Shown: positions 48,359 through 58,800, counted from the stretch's first letter. The stretch is DNA of 64,000 bases from an uncultured Desulfovibrio sp. (GCA_913063155.1 CAJXYU010000002.1:372001-436000); one strand, 5' to 3'. The notes: generated from the letters alone by a model not told the origin. Translations and numbers: made by a program.

Positions 48359-49600
48359 TCATATCAGCCACACTTCGATGGGATCTTCTGCGTCGAGCCC
48401 TTCGGCTTCCGCCGGAATGACGGTCAGCCCATGGGCGTTGACCATGGTTCTGAGCAGGCCGGATTTGCCCAGCACCGGGTGAGCCAGGGGCGCTTTCCCG
48501 GGACGTTCCTCCAGACGTATGCGCACATAGTCCTCACGTCCCTGCCTGGAAGCCACGTTGCGGGCCAGGACGGCCTGCCGCCTGGGACGCTGGTTTTTTT
48601 CGAATGCCTTTTCATCGCCCTGCAGATGCCGAATGAGGGGGAGCGCCAGCACCAGCATGACCACCTGGGCCGAGGCTACCTGTCCTGGAAGCCCCATGAC
48701 CGGGGTATTCCCCGCTTTGCCGAGGATGGTTGGTTTTCCCGGGCTCACGGCTACACCATGGGCCAGTATGCTGGAGTCGGGCTGGGCTTCGATGGCCTGT
48801 ACGGTCAGGTCCCGAACTCCAATGGAGCTGCCGCCCGAAATCAGAATCAGATCGTTTTCATCGACGGCTTTGGCCAAGGCCTGGGTCAACGATTTCAAGT
48901 CGTCCCTGATTATCCCGTAGCAGGCGACCACTGCTCCGGCTTCCCGGGCCGCAACGGACAGGGTGTACGAATTTACGTCGCGCACTTGGCCCGGGCGTGG
49001 CGTTTTGTTCACGGGGATAAGTTCGTCACCCGTGGACAGGATGGCGACTCGGGGACGTCTGGAAACTTCCAACACATCAAATCCGAGGGCCGCAGCCAGG
49101 CCGATTTCCTTGAAGCCGAGCCGTGCTCCGCACTCCAGCAGAATCTGCTCGGCCTTGGCATCTTCCCCTTGGTGCATGACGTTGAGTCCCGGTGCGGCGG
49201 CCTTCTGGATTTCTATGGTTCCACCTTCCATTTCCACGGTGTGTTCCACCATGATTACGGCGTCGGCCCCCGTGGGCAGGGTGCCCCCTGTGGAGATGCG
49301 TACGCATTCGCCCGGGTTGAGGATCAGCTCGGGCTGGTCGTCCACGTTGAGCGTTCCCACGCATTCCAGGTAAACCGGGTTGGATTCGCTGGCCCCGAAC
49401 GCGTCCCGGGCGTCCACTGCAAAGCCGTCCATGCACGAACGGTTGGTCAGCGGCCAGTCGTGCGGGGCCGAGAGGTCCTGGCTCAGGACCCGTCCTCCTG
49501 TCTCTGCAAGGGGAACTGTTTCCGGGGGGAGCGAGGGGAAGGAACGCAACTGTTCCTCGAACTCGGCGCGGCTGATGATTTGGAAAAATCCGTGACTCAT
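48359..49600 (-). CDS. moeA: Molybdopterin molybdotransferase
   Basis: Inserts molybdate into adenylated molybdopterin. The 413-residue product has the MoeA hallmarks NRSCMDGFAVDARDAFG, GECVRISTGGTLPTGADAVIMVEHT, VAILSTGDELIP, ISGGSSIGVRDL and MGLPGQVASA. It supplies cofactor for enzymes such as the Mo aldehyde dehydrogenase at 34531. The ATG at 49600 has only a weak ribosome site. It is convergent with the discoidin-like gene, 25 bases away. Confidence 0.94.
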   Translation of the reverse strand: MSHGFFQIISRAEFEEQLRSFPSLPPETVPLAETGGRVLSQDLSAPHDWPLTNRSCMDGFAVDARDAFGASESNPVYLECVGTLNVDDQPELILNPGECVRISTGGTLPTGADAVIMVEHTVEMEGGTIEIQKAAAPGLNVMHQGEDAKAEQILLECGARLGFKEIGLAAALGFDVLEVSRRPRVAILSTGDELIPVNKTPRPGQVRDVNSYTLSVAAREAGAVVACYGIIRDDLKSLTQALAKAVDENDLILISGGSSIGVRDLTVQAIEAQPDSSILAHGVAVSPGKPTILGKAGNTPVMGLPGQVASAQVVMLVLALPLIRHLQGDEKAFEKNQRPRRQAVLARNVASRQGREDYVRIRLEERPGKAPLAHPVLGKSGLLRTMVNAHGLTVIPAEAEGLDAEDPIEVWLI

Positions 49601-49678
49601 TGTCGGAGTATGGGCCAGCCGAAAAAAAAGGGCAAGCCGTCAATGGCCTGCCCGGGTTCGCTTCTGCTGGCTGTCGCT

Positions 49679-50116
49679 TCAGTGTGTCGACATATTTTGG
49701 TCGGTCTCCAAACCGCGTTGCATCAGGAGAGCGACCTTGTCCTTGAAATCGTAAAGGGCCTTTGTCTGAATGCCTTTGAGGACCTGCTCCTCGGTCTCCA
49801 CCTTGTCCAGGGGAATGGGAAGGGTGCAGACCAGGAAAATACCCACGGCCTGGCCGTTCACTTCGACCGCTGTGAGAATGTTGGATACCCCCAGCTTCTT
49901 TTTGAGCGCCATGGGCATGGTGGTGCCTTTCAGAAATTTCTTGTTGTAGAACATGTAGCGCAGGGTGGCGTTCTGCATGGACAGCGGGGTGGTTTCAAAT
50001 CCTTCGGAAAGGTCCACGCCGTTTTCGCGCGCTTCGCTGATCATGACGAAGAAATCGTTGGCAAGGGATTCTTCGTAGCTTTTCTGAGCGAGGTTTTTCT
50101 CCATATCGTCGGACAT
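49679..50116 (-). CDS. Conserved-looking hypothetical protein
   Basis: A 145-residue protein that I do not recognise. It has no signal peptide or membrane segment. The core (FEVNGQAVGIFLVCTLPIP-type strand at residues 90-110) suggests a small alpha/beta fold, and the C-terminus is helical (ALYDFKDKVALLMQRGLE). AAAGGAG precedes the ATG at 50116, which supports a real gene. It lies upstream of moeA on the same strand, 79 bases away, and may share its transcript. Confidence 0.65.
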   Translation of the reverse strand: MSDDMEKNLAQKSYEESLANDFFVMISEARENGVDLSEGFETTPLSMQNATLRYMFYNKKFLKGTTMPMALKKKLGVSNILTAVEVNGQAVGIFLVCTLPIPLDKVETEEQVLKGIQTKALYDFKDKVALLMQRGLETDQNMSTH

Positions 50117-50446
50117 GCGGTTCTCCTTTGCGTTCGGGAATGAGGATACATGCCCTTTGAGGCTGTGGGCCGTCAAGTCCGTGCCCATCCAAAGCAACCC
50201 GGTTCGTTCAACAGCCTTTTCAGAGGTCGATTTTTCATGGAGCTTCCATTATGGGGCGGCCATAGGAGCTTATGCGGCTTTGCCGAACAATTCGACGGCC
50301 GTGCGTTAATTTTAGGTTCAGCATGTGCCCGTCCGGTGTTCCTCTTGATCACCTGGAAGGATTGGGACAGACAAAAACTCCCCCCGGATTATTCCGGAGG
50401 GAGTGGCGTGTTCATTATTGATTGCGCGGTCTGCGCAGGAAAGCAA
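50117..50446. other. Intergenic region between polA and the hypothetical gene
   Basis: This holds the polA terminator near its left end (50372-50404) and must hold the promoter for the minus-strand gene starting at 50116. I see no other gene or motif in the remaining 250 bases. Confidence 0.4.
50372..50404 (-). terminator. Rho-independent terminator of polA
   Basis: ACTCCC (50377-50382) and GGGAGT (50399-50404), extended by CCGGA/TCCGG after one mismatch, form the stem. On the minus strand it is followed by TTTTT. Confidence 0.85.
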
Positions 50447-53098
50447 TTAATGCGCGTCGGCCCAGGTGCGGCCCGTGCCCAAATCGACCTTCAACGGCAC
50501 ATCCAGGGTGATCACGTCCTGCATGATATCCTTGAGCCTGCGGGCCGCAGCCTCCGTCTTCTGGACCGGGACCTCAATGAGCAGTTCGTCGTGCACCTGG
50601 AGGATGAGCCGCGCGCCCAGGGACTTGAGTTCGGTATCGCTGTGCACCTTGATCATGGCCATCTTGATGATGTCCGCGGCCGAGCCCTGGATGACCGTGT
50701 TGATGGCCTGCCTGCGGGCTTGGGATACCACTTGGTTGTTGCGTGAATGCAGGTCGGGCAACAGGCGGCGGCGTCCGGCCAGTGTGGTGACGAAACCCCG
50801 CTTGGAGGCGTCCTCGACCACCGTGTCGTAGAAGGCCTTGAGCGTGCCGAGCTTGGAGAAGTAGCGTTCGATGAACTCCTTGGCCTGGTTCATGGTGATT
50901 TTCAGCTCGCGGGCCAGCTTCTGCGGTCCCATGCCGTAGATGAGGCCGAAGTTGATGGTCTTGGCGTCCCTGCGTTCGTCCGGAGTGATGTCTGCTGCGT
51001 CCTTGTCGTTCAGGAGGGCGGCCGTGCGCGAGTGGATGTCCTCGTTGTGGCGGAAGGCGGCCAGCAGTTCCGGGTCCTGAGAGCAGTGGGCCAGCACCCG
51101 CAGTTCGATCTGTGAATAGTCGGCGGCGGCCAGAAGCATGTTGGGGCCTGCCGTGAAGCAGGCGCGCATGCGTTTGCCCTGTGGTCCCCGAATGGGAATG
51201 TTTTGCAGGTTGGGTTGCGAGCTGGACAGGCGGCCCGTGGCTGTGGCCAACTGGTTGAAATGCGTGTGGATGCGCCCGTCCGGCCCGGCCAGCTTGGGAA
51301 GCGGTTCCAGATAGGTGGAGCGCAGCTTTTCCAGCATGCGGTATTCCAGAATGTTTTTCACGATTTCATGCTGGTCGCGTATTTTTTCCAATACCTGGTT
51401 GGCTGTGGAAAGCTGGCCGCCCGCAGTCTTTCCGCCCGGCTTCAGGCCCAGCTTCTCAAAAAGGATAAGAGCCATCTGCTGGCTGGAGCGGATGTTGAAC
51501 GGCTCGCCTGCCTGATCCACGATGGTACGGGTCAGGGCGTGGAGCTGTTCACTCACTTCGCCCAGGAATTTGGTGAAGGCCACGTCGTTGATCTGGATGC
51601 CGGCCTGCTCCATGCCCACCAGCACCGGAATGAGCGGCAGTTCCAAATCGCGCATGAGATTTGTCAGGTGCGCACCCTCCACCTGGGTGGTCACGCCCTG
51701 CATGTAGGCCTGGGCGGCCAGGCCCTGAGCCTGCGGATGCAGCTTGTCGGCGGCCTCGGCGAAATGGGGCTTGCCGTCCTGGTAGAGCGATTGCCGCAGC
51801 CGTTCCCAGTTGTAGTTGCGTTCCTCCGGATCCAGGAGGTATGCGGCCAGGCTGAGGTCGAACCAGCGTCCCATGCCCACATTGAGCCAGACCACGCTTT
51901 CGCGCAGCAGCTCCTGCACGCTGGGAGTGGCCACGGTCCTGGCCTTGGCCAGTTCAAGGGAGAGGTCGGCGGCTTCGCCGGTGAAGCGGTACTCCTTGTC
52001 GTTCACGCCGAGCATGTATCCGTTTTGGTGGTGGACAAGGCCCACCACCGCCCCGGAAAGCTCGGGCAGGGCCGAAACATCGGAAACAATGGTCACGTCC
52101 AGCGGGTCCGTGGTCGCCGATGTCGCCACACCCATGTCGAAAAGCGTGCCCTGCATCTGGCCTTGCGCTTTGGACTTCGCCGGCTCAACGAGCGAGGGCT
52201 TGGGGCTGGACGCGTATCCGCCGGGTTTGGGGACGTTGCGGGCCAACCCACGCAGTTCGTAGGTTGCCAGGAAGTCTTGCAGGCCTGCATAGTCCACGTC
52301 CTGAAGTATGAAATCGGAAATGGGCTGGTCGCAGCAGTCCAGGCGCATGCGCGTCAGTTCGCGGTACAGGAAAATGTTTTCCAGTTCCGGTTCCACCTTT
52401 GCCCGCAGTTTGTCGGGAAGATTTCGGTAGTTGTCGCGGATGTCCTCCAACGTGGGGTAATCGGCCATGATTTTCTTGGCCGTGACCGGTCCCACTTTGG
52501 GAATGCCCGGAATGTTGTCCGCCGAGTCGCCGATGACCGCCTGGTAATCGGGCCAGCGGGAGGGGGGCATGCCTTCCTCTTCCATGAAGCTTTCCAAAGT
52601 GATCAGCTTTTCCTGACGGCCTGCCTGGTTGAACATGTAGACGTTTTTATCCAGGCACTGCTTGAGGTCCTTGTCCGAAGCCAGGATGACCACGGGACGC
52701 TCGTGCTTGTACTTGTTGGCCAGGGCCGCGATGCAGTCGTCGGCTTCCACGCCGTCCGAAACCACCAGCTTCATGCCCAGGAGTTGTACGGCCTCGCGCA
52801 CGGGGGCGATCTGTTGCACCAGCGGTTCGGGCATGGCCGGGCGGTGGGCCTTGTACTCCTCGTACATTTGGTGCCGGAAGGTCGGCGGCCTGCCGTCCAT
52901 GAAAAAGCCCACATACCGAGGCTTGTCCCGTTTGACCAGGTTCAGGAGCGATCGGATGGTTGTGTTGATGGCGTTGGTGGGGAACCCGTCCGAGCGTTTC
53001 AGGTCGGCGCGGGCATAGAACGCGCGGTAAAAGAGCGCGGTTCCGTCGATGAGAAAAATCGGGTCGTTGTCGAGTTGGATGTGATCCTTGAGTGCCAT
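50447..53098 (-). CDS. polA: DNA polymerase I
   Basis: An 883-residue repair and gap-filling polymerase. The 5' nuclease domain (residues 1-290) has the usual metal-site stretches (GVEADDCIAALA, GDSADNIPGIPKVGPVTA). The middle 3'-5' exonuclease region (about 325-470) lacks the DxE motif: the matching strand reads DVTIVSDVSALPELSGAVVGLV, and the later acidic motifs are not seen, so proofreading is probably lost. The polymerase domain has DYSQIELRVLAHCS (motif A), KTINFGLIYGMG (motif B) and VHDELLIEV (motif C). AAAGG precedes the ATG. It is the last gene after the DHH phosphoesterase, 35 bases away. Confidence 0.95.
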   Translation of the reverse strand: MALKDHIQLDNDPIFLIDGTALFYRAFYARADLKRSDGFPTNAINTTIRSLLNLVKRDKPRYVGFFMDGRPPTFRHQMYEEYKAHRPAMPEPLVQQIAPVREAVQLLGMKLVVSDGVEADDCIAALANKYKHERPVVILASDKDLKQCLDKNVYMFNQAGRQEKLITLESFMEEEGMPPSRWPDYQAVIGDSADNIPGIPKVGPVTAKKIMADYPTLEDIRDNYRNLPDKLRAKVEPELENIFLYRELTRMRLDCCDQPISDFILQDVDYAGLQDFLATYELRGLARNVPKPGGYASSPKPSLVEPAKSKAQGQMQGTLFDMGVATSATTDPLDVTIVSDVSALPELSGAVVGLVHHQNGYMLGVNDKEYRFTGEAADLSLELAKARTVATPSVQELLRESVVWLNVGMGRWFDLSLAAYLLDPEERNYNWERLRQSLYQDGKPHFAEAADKLHPQAQGLAAQAYMQGVTTQVEGAHLTNLMRDLELPLIPVLVGMEQAGIQINDVAFTKFLGEVSEQLHALTRTIVDQAGEPFNIRSSQQMALILFEKLGLKPGGKTAGGQLSTANQVLEKIRDQHEIVKNILEYRMLEKLRSTYLEPLPKLAGPDGRIHTHFNQLATATGRLSSSQPNLQNIPIRGPQGKRMRACFTAGPNMLLAAADYSQIELRVLAHCSQDPELLAAFRHNEDIHSRTAALLNDKDAADITPDERRDAKTINFGLIYGMGPQKLARELKITMNQAKEFIERYFSKLGTLKAFYDTVVEDASKRGFVTTLAGRRRLLPDLHSRNNQVVSQARRQAINTVIQGSAADIIKMAMIKVHSDTELKSLGARLILQVHDELLIEVPVQKTEAAARRLKDIMQDVITLDVPLKVDLGTGRTWADAH

Positions 53099-53133
53099 GT
53101 GCCTTTTGTCTGCTTGACTGGACCGCGGCGGGG

Positions 53134-54129
53134 CTAGATTCTCTTGATCTTGCCTTTTTTGCCTTTGCCCAGTTTTTTGAGCATGAAAATTTCCGGATCC
53201 TCTCCTTCGAGCGCTTCAATGTCCACCTCGGCTCGGGCGGCTCCCTTGTGCCCACCGGCCGAGCCAAGCTCGCCCAGCAGGCAGGAGGCGTATTTGCCCA
53301 TGTCCCGACGCAGGCCGTCGCCACGGAAGATGACTACGAGCTTGTCGTCGTACACGCCGGATACCACCAGCCAGGGCACCCCGTGGATGCGGGTGAAAAA
53401 GTCGGCCACGATGACCAGGATGTCCGGGTTCTCCACGTTGCCCGCGTGGGCGTAGAGTCCTTGTCCGATACGGCGCAGGTTGTAGAAGGCCCGCGAGAAG
53501 TAGCGCATCCAGTCCAGATGGAATTCACTGTTGCTGATGCGGTTCATAAGCTTCACGTCCGCGAACTTGTTCAGCCATTTGAAGGCGGTCACGTCCGGGT
53601 CGATGAATTTGCGCTCGAAGCTGCGGGTGTCGCTCTTGATGCCGTAGAGCAGAGCGGTGGCCAGCAGTTTGGCGGGCCGGATTTTCAGGTTGTAGAGATA
53701 CTCGGTGAGCATGGTGCAGGTGGAGCCGTATTTGGGCCTGATGTCCGTGTAGGGGGCTTCGACCGGTTTGTCCTCCACCAGCGGGTGGTGATCGATGATG
53801 ATGTCGAACTCGAATTCCTGGAATTCGGGGTTATGGTGCGGCTGCGAGTCCACCAGGGCGAATTTGTCGTACTGGGCCACGAGATTGGGAATGATCTTCT
53901 GGGTCGGGATGCGCAGATAGCGGATCATGGACAGGTTGTCCGGCCGTTGGATCTCGTTGATCTGCCCGATACCCACACTGGCCACGCGGCGGCTCATGAT
54001 GCGTCGGAGCGCCAACGCGGAACCCAGTGCGTCGGGGTCGGCGTTGATGACGATGAGCCAGTTTTCGTCCTTGTCGAACCGTTCGAGCAGCGCTTCCATC
54101 CGCTCGTCGAGTTGTTTGAAGAGAGCCAT
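53134..54129 (-). CDS. DHH-family phosphoesterase (NrnA-like)
   Basis: A 331-residue DHH/DHHA1 protein. The metal motifs are INADPDALGSALAL (residue 28), FALVDSQPHH, IIIDHHPL (the DHH motif) and, in the DHHA1 part, GSAGGHKGAARAE. Family members degrade nanoRNA, pAp or cyclic dinucleotides; which one applies here is not visible. It starts 1 base after the cobU stop and precedes polA, so it is in the same operon. A nucleic-acid turnover role fits the polA neighbour. Confidence 0.87.
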   Translation of the reverse strand: MALFKQLDERMEALLERFDKDENWLIVINADPDALGSALALRRIMSRRVASVGIGQINEIQRPDNLSMIRYLRIPTQKIIPNLVAQYDKFALVDSQPHHNPEFQEFEFDIIIDHHPLVEDKPVEAPYTDIRPKYGSTCTMLTEYLYNLKIRPAKLLATALLYGIKSDTRSFERKFIDPDVTAFKWLNKFADVKLMNRISNSEFHLDWMRYFSRAFYNLRRIGQGLYAHAGNVENPDILVIVADFFTRIHGVPWLVVSGVYDDKLVVIFRGDGLRRDMGKYASCLLGELGSAGGHKGAARAEVDIEALEGEDPEIFMLKKLGKGKKGKIKRI

Positions 54130-54130
54130 G

Positions 54131-54637
54131 CTATGCCTTCAGTTGTAGCGGAAGTCCGGCAGCCACCAAAAAGACCCTGTCCGCAATTTGCGCACAGGCC
54201 TGGTTCAGTGCGCCCAGCCCGCGTATGAAAGCCCGTACTTCACCCGAAAGGGGCAAAGGCCCGAGCCCGGCCTCACAGGAGACCAGTATGAGGTTCGTTG
54301 CCGTCCAATGATTCAGCACCTCACTAAGTTCCTGAATCCTTTCATTTTCACACCCTGATTTCCGGATGGAGAAAAGCCAGTAGTCCAGGCTGTCCACCAG
54401 CACGGACGGAAAGTCAGCTTTAGCCTTTCTGAGCGTTTGAGGCAAGTCCGCTGAAACTTCCATGACTTCTATTTCCGGCCCCCGGGAAATCCGGTGATCC
54501 TGTATCTGGCGGCGAAATTCGAGGTCCCGGGCCTTGCCGGTGGCAATGAAAAGGGCCGGTTTCTCGTTTTTTTGCAACAAATCGAGGGCAAAGTCGGATT
54601 TGCCGGATTTGTTTCCCCCAAGCACCAGTGTGATCAT
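54131..54637 (-). CDS. cobU: Adenosylcobinamide kinase/guanylyltransferase
   Basis: Phosphorylates adenosylcobinamide and transfers GMP to it in cobamide assembly and salvage. The 168-residue product is slightly short for the family but has the P-loop VLGGNKSGKSDFA, the guanylylated His region RRQIQDHRISRGPEIEVMEV and LVDSLDYWLF. The ATG at 54637 overlaps the stop of the upstream gene as ATGA. AAGG lies 8 bases upstream. The upstream gene looks like the cobamide-remodelling hydrolase CbiR, whose product would feed this enzyme. Confidence 0.9.
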   Translation of the reverse strand: MITLVLGGNKSGKSDFALDLLQKNEKPALFIATGKARDLEFRRQIQDHRISRGPEIEVMEVSADLPQTLRKAKADFPSVLVDSLDYWLFSIRKSGCENERIQELSEVLNHWTATNLILVSCEAGLGPLPLSGEVRAFIRGLGALNQACAQIADRVFLVAAGLPLQLKA

Positions 54638-55455
54638 GTGGATACCTTCCAATCGTCCAGCCAGCGGGCCAGCACCCCGGCGGATTCGAACAACCCGTTT
54701 TCGTTGAAGACCTCGATAGTCACGGTTGATTCGGGCCGCAGTTTCCCGAGCCAGTCCCGGAGCATTTTTCGTCCCTTTTCGGGAAGTTGCGACAGAGACT
54801 TGTGCCGTGCCGCCATGTCCGGACCGTATATATGAAGCATGCCCACCTTCTCCCACAGCCGGGGCAAGGTCAAGATGTGCTCCTGTCTGAAGGCCAACAA
54901 GTGGCCGATGTCCAGGCACGCACCGTATCCCGCCTCCAAAGCCTGGGGCCAGACAGCGGCCAGGTCGCTTTCCTCAACGTTTTCGAGGAGCACCCGGGCA
55001 GGATTCACCCCCTCGGCGCGAAAGGTCTCGGCCAGGGGGAAAAGCAGGTCGCCGTCCTGCGGAGGGTGCAGGACATAGGCCGTGGGGTGCAAATAGTCAA
55101 CTTTGGCCATCAATGCCTTGAGCTTGCCGCAGACCTTGGATACGTCCGTTTTCCAAGGCAGATCCAGAGGCAGATGCACATGCCAGGCGACCTCCAGCCC
55201 GGCCAGGTCCGGGGGCAGATCTTCATCGGTATATTCCAGGCAGGATTCGGTCTCGAAAAGCACGATGCCGATCTCGGAAAAATGGGGTGCCAGGAATTTG
55301 GCGTTTTCCGCCACCGTGCCGGGTATCGCGAAAGAAGGGGCGGCCACTGAAAAGGGAGCGGCTTTGAGCTGCGTGAGTGCATCCAGCGTACGCGCGGCAG
55401 GGCTTTGACAGGCAGTTTTTTCCCGCGTTTTCATGGTGTGTTTTCGGAAGGGCAT
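54634..55455 (-). CDS. cbiR: TIM-barrel hydrolase, probable cobamide-remodelling phosphodiesterase
   Basis: A 273-residue AP-endonuclease-2-like TIM barrel. Metal-binding residues are spread as in that fold: AWHVHLPLDLPW, YVLHPPQD, VLLENVEESDL, CLDIGHLLAF, LHIYGPD and TIEVFNENG. CbiR enzymes of this fold remove the lower nucleotide of cobamides so a different base can be attached. The assignment rests on fold plus the 4-base overlap with cobU; an ordinary sugar isomerase is the alternative. No ribosome site decides between ATGs at 55455 and 55434. Confidence 0.72.
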   Translation of the reverse strand: MPFRKHTMKTREKTACQSPAARTLDALTQLKAAPFSVAAPSFAIPGTVAENAKFLAPHFSEIGIVLFETESCLEYTDEDLPPDLAGLEVAWHVHLPLDLPWKTDVSKVCGKLKALMAKVDYLHPTAYVLHPPQDGDLLFPLAETFRAEGVNPARVLLENVEESDLAAVWPQALEAGYGACLDIGHLLAFRQEHILTLPRLWEKVGMLHIYGPDMAARHKSLSQLPEKGRKMLRDWLGKLRPESTVTIEVFNENGLFESAGVLARWLDDWKVST

Positions 55456-55536
55456 GGTTTGTTTGAATTACCGCTGCGAGGCATGGCTGTTGCATAGTTT
55501 GGTGCATGGAAGGGATATATAGACGGAGATTTGACG

Positions 55537-55680
55537 ATGAAGGCGTTCAAGAACCTTGCCCAACATGTCCTCAATCCGCTGCATGTCTTTTGTAGACTGC
55601 GGCAGATGGGAATGAGTGTTCGCGCCGCCCGCCGTATGTGCAAGCTGTATGAATTGTGCGTCTACCGTATGGTTCTGTAA
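55537..55680 (+). CDS. Small basic protein of 47 residues
   Basis: An ATG at 55537 with GGAG nine bases upstream opens a 48-codon frame ending TAA at 55678. The product begins MKAFKNLAQHVLNPLHVFC and continues with RLRQMGMSVRAARRMCKLYE. It is basic, has a conserved-looking core (NPLHVFCRLR) and two further cysteines. It stands alone between the two minus-strand genes cbiR and the PHP-UvrD fusion. I believe similar short proteins with an NPLHVYCRL-like core occur in related bacteria, but I cannot check this. Function unknown. Confidence 0.6.
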   Translation: MKAFKNLAQHVLNPLHVFCRLRQMGMSVRAARRMCKLYELCVYRMVL

Positions 55681-55816
55681 ACCTGCAGCTTGAGAAAGGG
55701 GGATCCGAAGGCGAACATTCAGTCGCAAGCCTTGCCCTCCGGGCGATTTGCCGGATTCTCAACCGGTGTCGAAAGCCCTTACAATTTTACTCCGAACTTT
55801 ACACAATTTGGTATAA

Positions 55817-58800
55817 TCAGTCTAAAAGACTCATCTGTTTTGCCTTGGTCACCTTGGTGGCCGCCAGGGTCGAACGGGTCAGCATTTCCTCGGGTATCTC
55901 CTTGAGATAACGAGAGGTCGGCAGCTGCAACGTTTTTCCGTAAAGCTGCCTTTTTTGTGCGTAGCTCATGTAGAGCATCTTGCGGGCGCGGGTCATCCCC
56001 ACGTACATGAGGCGGCGTTCCTCGTGGAAGCGCTGTCCCCGCCCGGGAGTGAGCGTCACCGTGGCCGTGAGCAGATCCATACCCGCAAAGGGCATGATGC
56101 CTTCCTCCAGGGAAGGCAGGAAGACTGCGTCGAATTCCAAGCCCTTGGCCGCGTGCAGGGTCATGATCTGCACCTTTTCGGCCGACCGGCTCACCAGTTC
56201 CATTTCGTTCTGCAGGCTGACCCAGTTGAGCAGGCCTGCCCAGCCGCCGCGCTGATCGAACTCCTTTTTGAGTTCGCGAAACGCCTTGCTTTCCCAGAAG
56301 AAGGTGTCGAAGGGCGGTATGGTGTTCAGATAGGCGGACAGGCCGATGGGACCTTTGGCCAGCACCTGCTCAGGCACGTCCAGCACCTCTTCGCTGCCCA
56401 CCATGGTCATGCCCAGGAAACTGCCTGCGGCATTGAGGATCAGCTCGCAACGCGGGTCGTTCCAGAAGGCCTCTGTTTCCGGGGCCGCGACCGGTACGCC
56501 GAATTTGGAGAGTTGTTTTTGGATGGGGCCGATGAGGGCTTTGAAACGCACCAGCACGGCAATGTCCCCCGGAGCCATACTGCCGTGTCCCATGGCGTCC
56601 GCCAAGCTGTGGCTGGTGGCTCCCAGAAGGTGCCGGATGCGGTCGGCCATCCAGGTGCTTTCCCGTACCGCGTCCGGAGCTTCGAACAGATGCAGGGTGG
56701 CCGAGGTGTCCTTGCGCGCCGTCAGGACGGGAGAGCCCGGGAACAGGCAATGGGATGCGTCCAGGATACGTTGCCCCGAGCGGTAGTTGTCCTCAAGGGT
56801 AATGGTCTCCGTCTTGGGCCAGTATTCCTTGAGTTGCTCGTCCACGTTTTCCGCCGCTCCTCGGAATCCGTAGATGGACTGTTTGGGGTCGCCTATGCAG
56901 AACACGCCGTACCCTTTTTCCGGGGCCATTCCCTTGATGATGGCCAGTTGCAGCGGGGTCAGGTCCTGCACCTCGTCCACCAGGATATTGGTGTAGGGCA
57001 GCCGGAACGTGGGCGCACCGGTCTGTTCGAGCATGAATTCCAACAGGTCCGTATAGTCCAACAGGTTCCAGTGGTTCTTCTGGTTTCCGTAGTTGATGTG
57101 CGCGTCGTACAGGTCCTCCGGGATATCCTCCAGCCGCTCGCGGAGCAGGTTGTACTTGGCCCAGTAGTGCTTCACGTGTTTTGCCGGAATGTCGGGGTTG
57201 GTCTCGGCGAAGAGCTTGCGGGCCGCCTCCTCGGAAACAACCACCGGGGTTTCGCTGTAGGCGTGCTTCCAATAGTCGAAGCACAGGGAGTGCAGTGTGC
57301 CCGCCTGGGGGAGCTGCGATTCCGGTCCGCGCAGAGCCCGGAGCCGCTCGCGCAGTTCACCCGCAGCCCGGCGGGTGAAGGTCAGGCAGAGGATGCGACG
57401 TGGATGTTCGCCCGCGTCCAGCAGCCGCGTGACCCGGCCCATGAGGGTCTGGGTCTTGCCCGTGCCCGGCCCGGCCAGTACCAGCACCGGCTGGGGGCCG
57501 GCGTCGATGGCCGCCTGCTGGGCGGGGTTGAAGGAAATTGGTTTGCTCAGTTCCGGGTCGGTTTTCCTGCTGGGTGGGCAGGTCAGGGGAGCGTCGCTCT
57601 TTTCGGTCTTGGGCTTGACCGGAATGTTGATGAGAGTGGCCCCGTTCTTGATTTCGGCCTTCTCCTGGGGGGTAAACACTGAAATGACGCCGAACTCTCC
57701 GTCATAGCCCGCCTTGCGGATGACCTTGCCTTCGCGCATGCGGGTGATTCCCTCGGCCAGGTGGCAGTTGTGCCGCTTGAGTTCTTCGGGCGGGACGTTC
57801 CGCAGCACGTTGAGTTCGGAACCGAAGTCTTCCATGAGCTTGAGGTAGAAGTTGTGCACCTTTTTGGAACCGGGGCCGACGCCGAGCACCTCGGAGACGA
57901 CTTCCTTGAGGGGGATCAGGGAGACGAAGCCGGGGGCGCCCACGGGCTGTTGCGGCTGTTCGCGGTCGGCCAGGTCCAGCACCCGGGCATATACCCCACG
58001 GGTGACCGGTTTGCCGCAGACCGGGCAGATGCCGCCGCGCGCCTTGGTTTCCATGGGATCCATGGAAATGCCGCACTTGCGGTGCCCGTCCATGTGGTAC
58101 TTGCCCTCTTCGGGGAAGAATTCCACGGTGCCCAGGAATTCGTTGCCCACTCCTTCGCCTTTCAGAGCCCGATAGATGCCCTGATAGGACATCTCACCCC
58201 GGAAGAAGTTGGCTTCGCGGCCGAGCTTTTCGCCGGAATGGGCGTCCGAGTTGGAGATGAGCTTGATGCGGTCCAGCTCGCTCCAGGTCCAGTTCATTTC
58301 CGGGTCCGAAGACAGGCCTGTCTCCATGGCGAAGATTTCGTGGCTCAGGTCCTCGAAGCATTCCTTTATGGAATCGAAGCCGGACTTGGACCCGAACAGA
58401 GAGAACCACGGGGTCCAGATATGGGCCGGAATCACGAAGCCCATGGGGCTCGTCTCCAGCACGATTTCCAGCAGGTTGCGGCTGTCCAGCCCCAGGATGG
58501 GTCTTCCGTCGGACTGCAGGTTGCCGATCCTGTCCAGTTTGGCGTTGAGTTTCACCACGGAATCGAGATCGGGCATGAAGACCAGGTTGTGCACCTTTCT
58601 GGTCTTGCCGCCTTTCTTATAGATGGAACTGATCTCGGCTTGAAGCATGAAACGCACCTTGCCGGTGGTGGGACCTTCCATGCCCGGAATCTCGGTGTGC
58701 AGGTCCGAGTCGGTCTTGAGCATGTACAGACCGCTGTCCTGATCCTCAACGAGTTCGTTCTCGATTTCCTCGACCCAGGCGGGGTGGGTGAAGTCACCCG

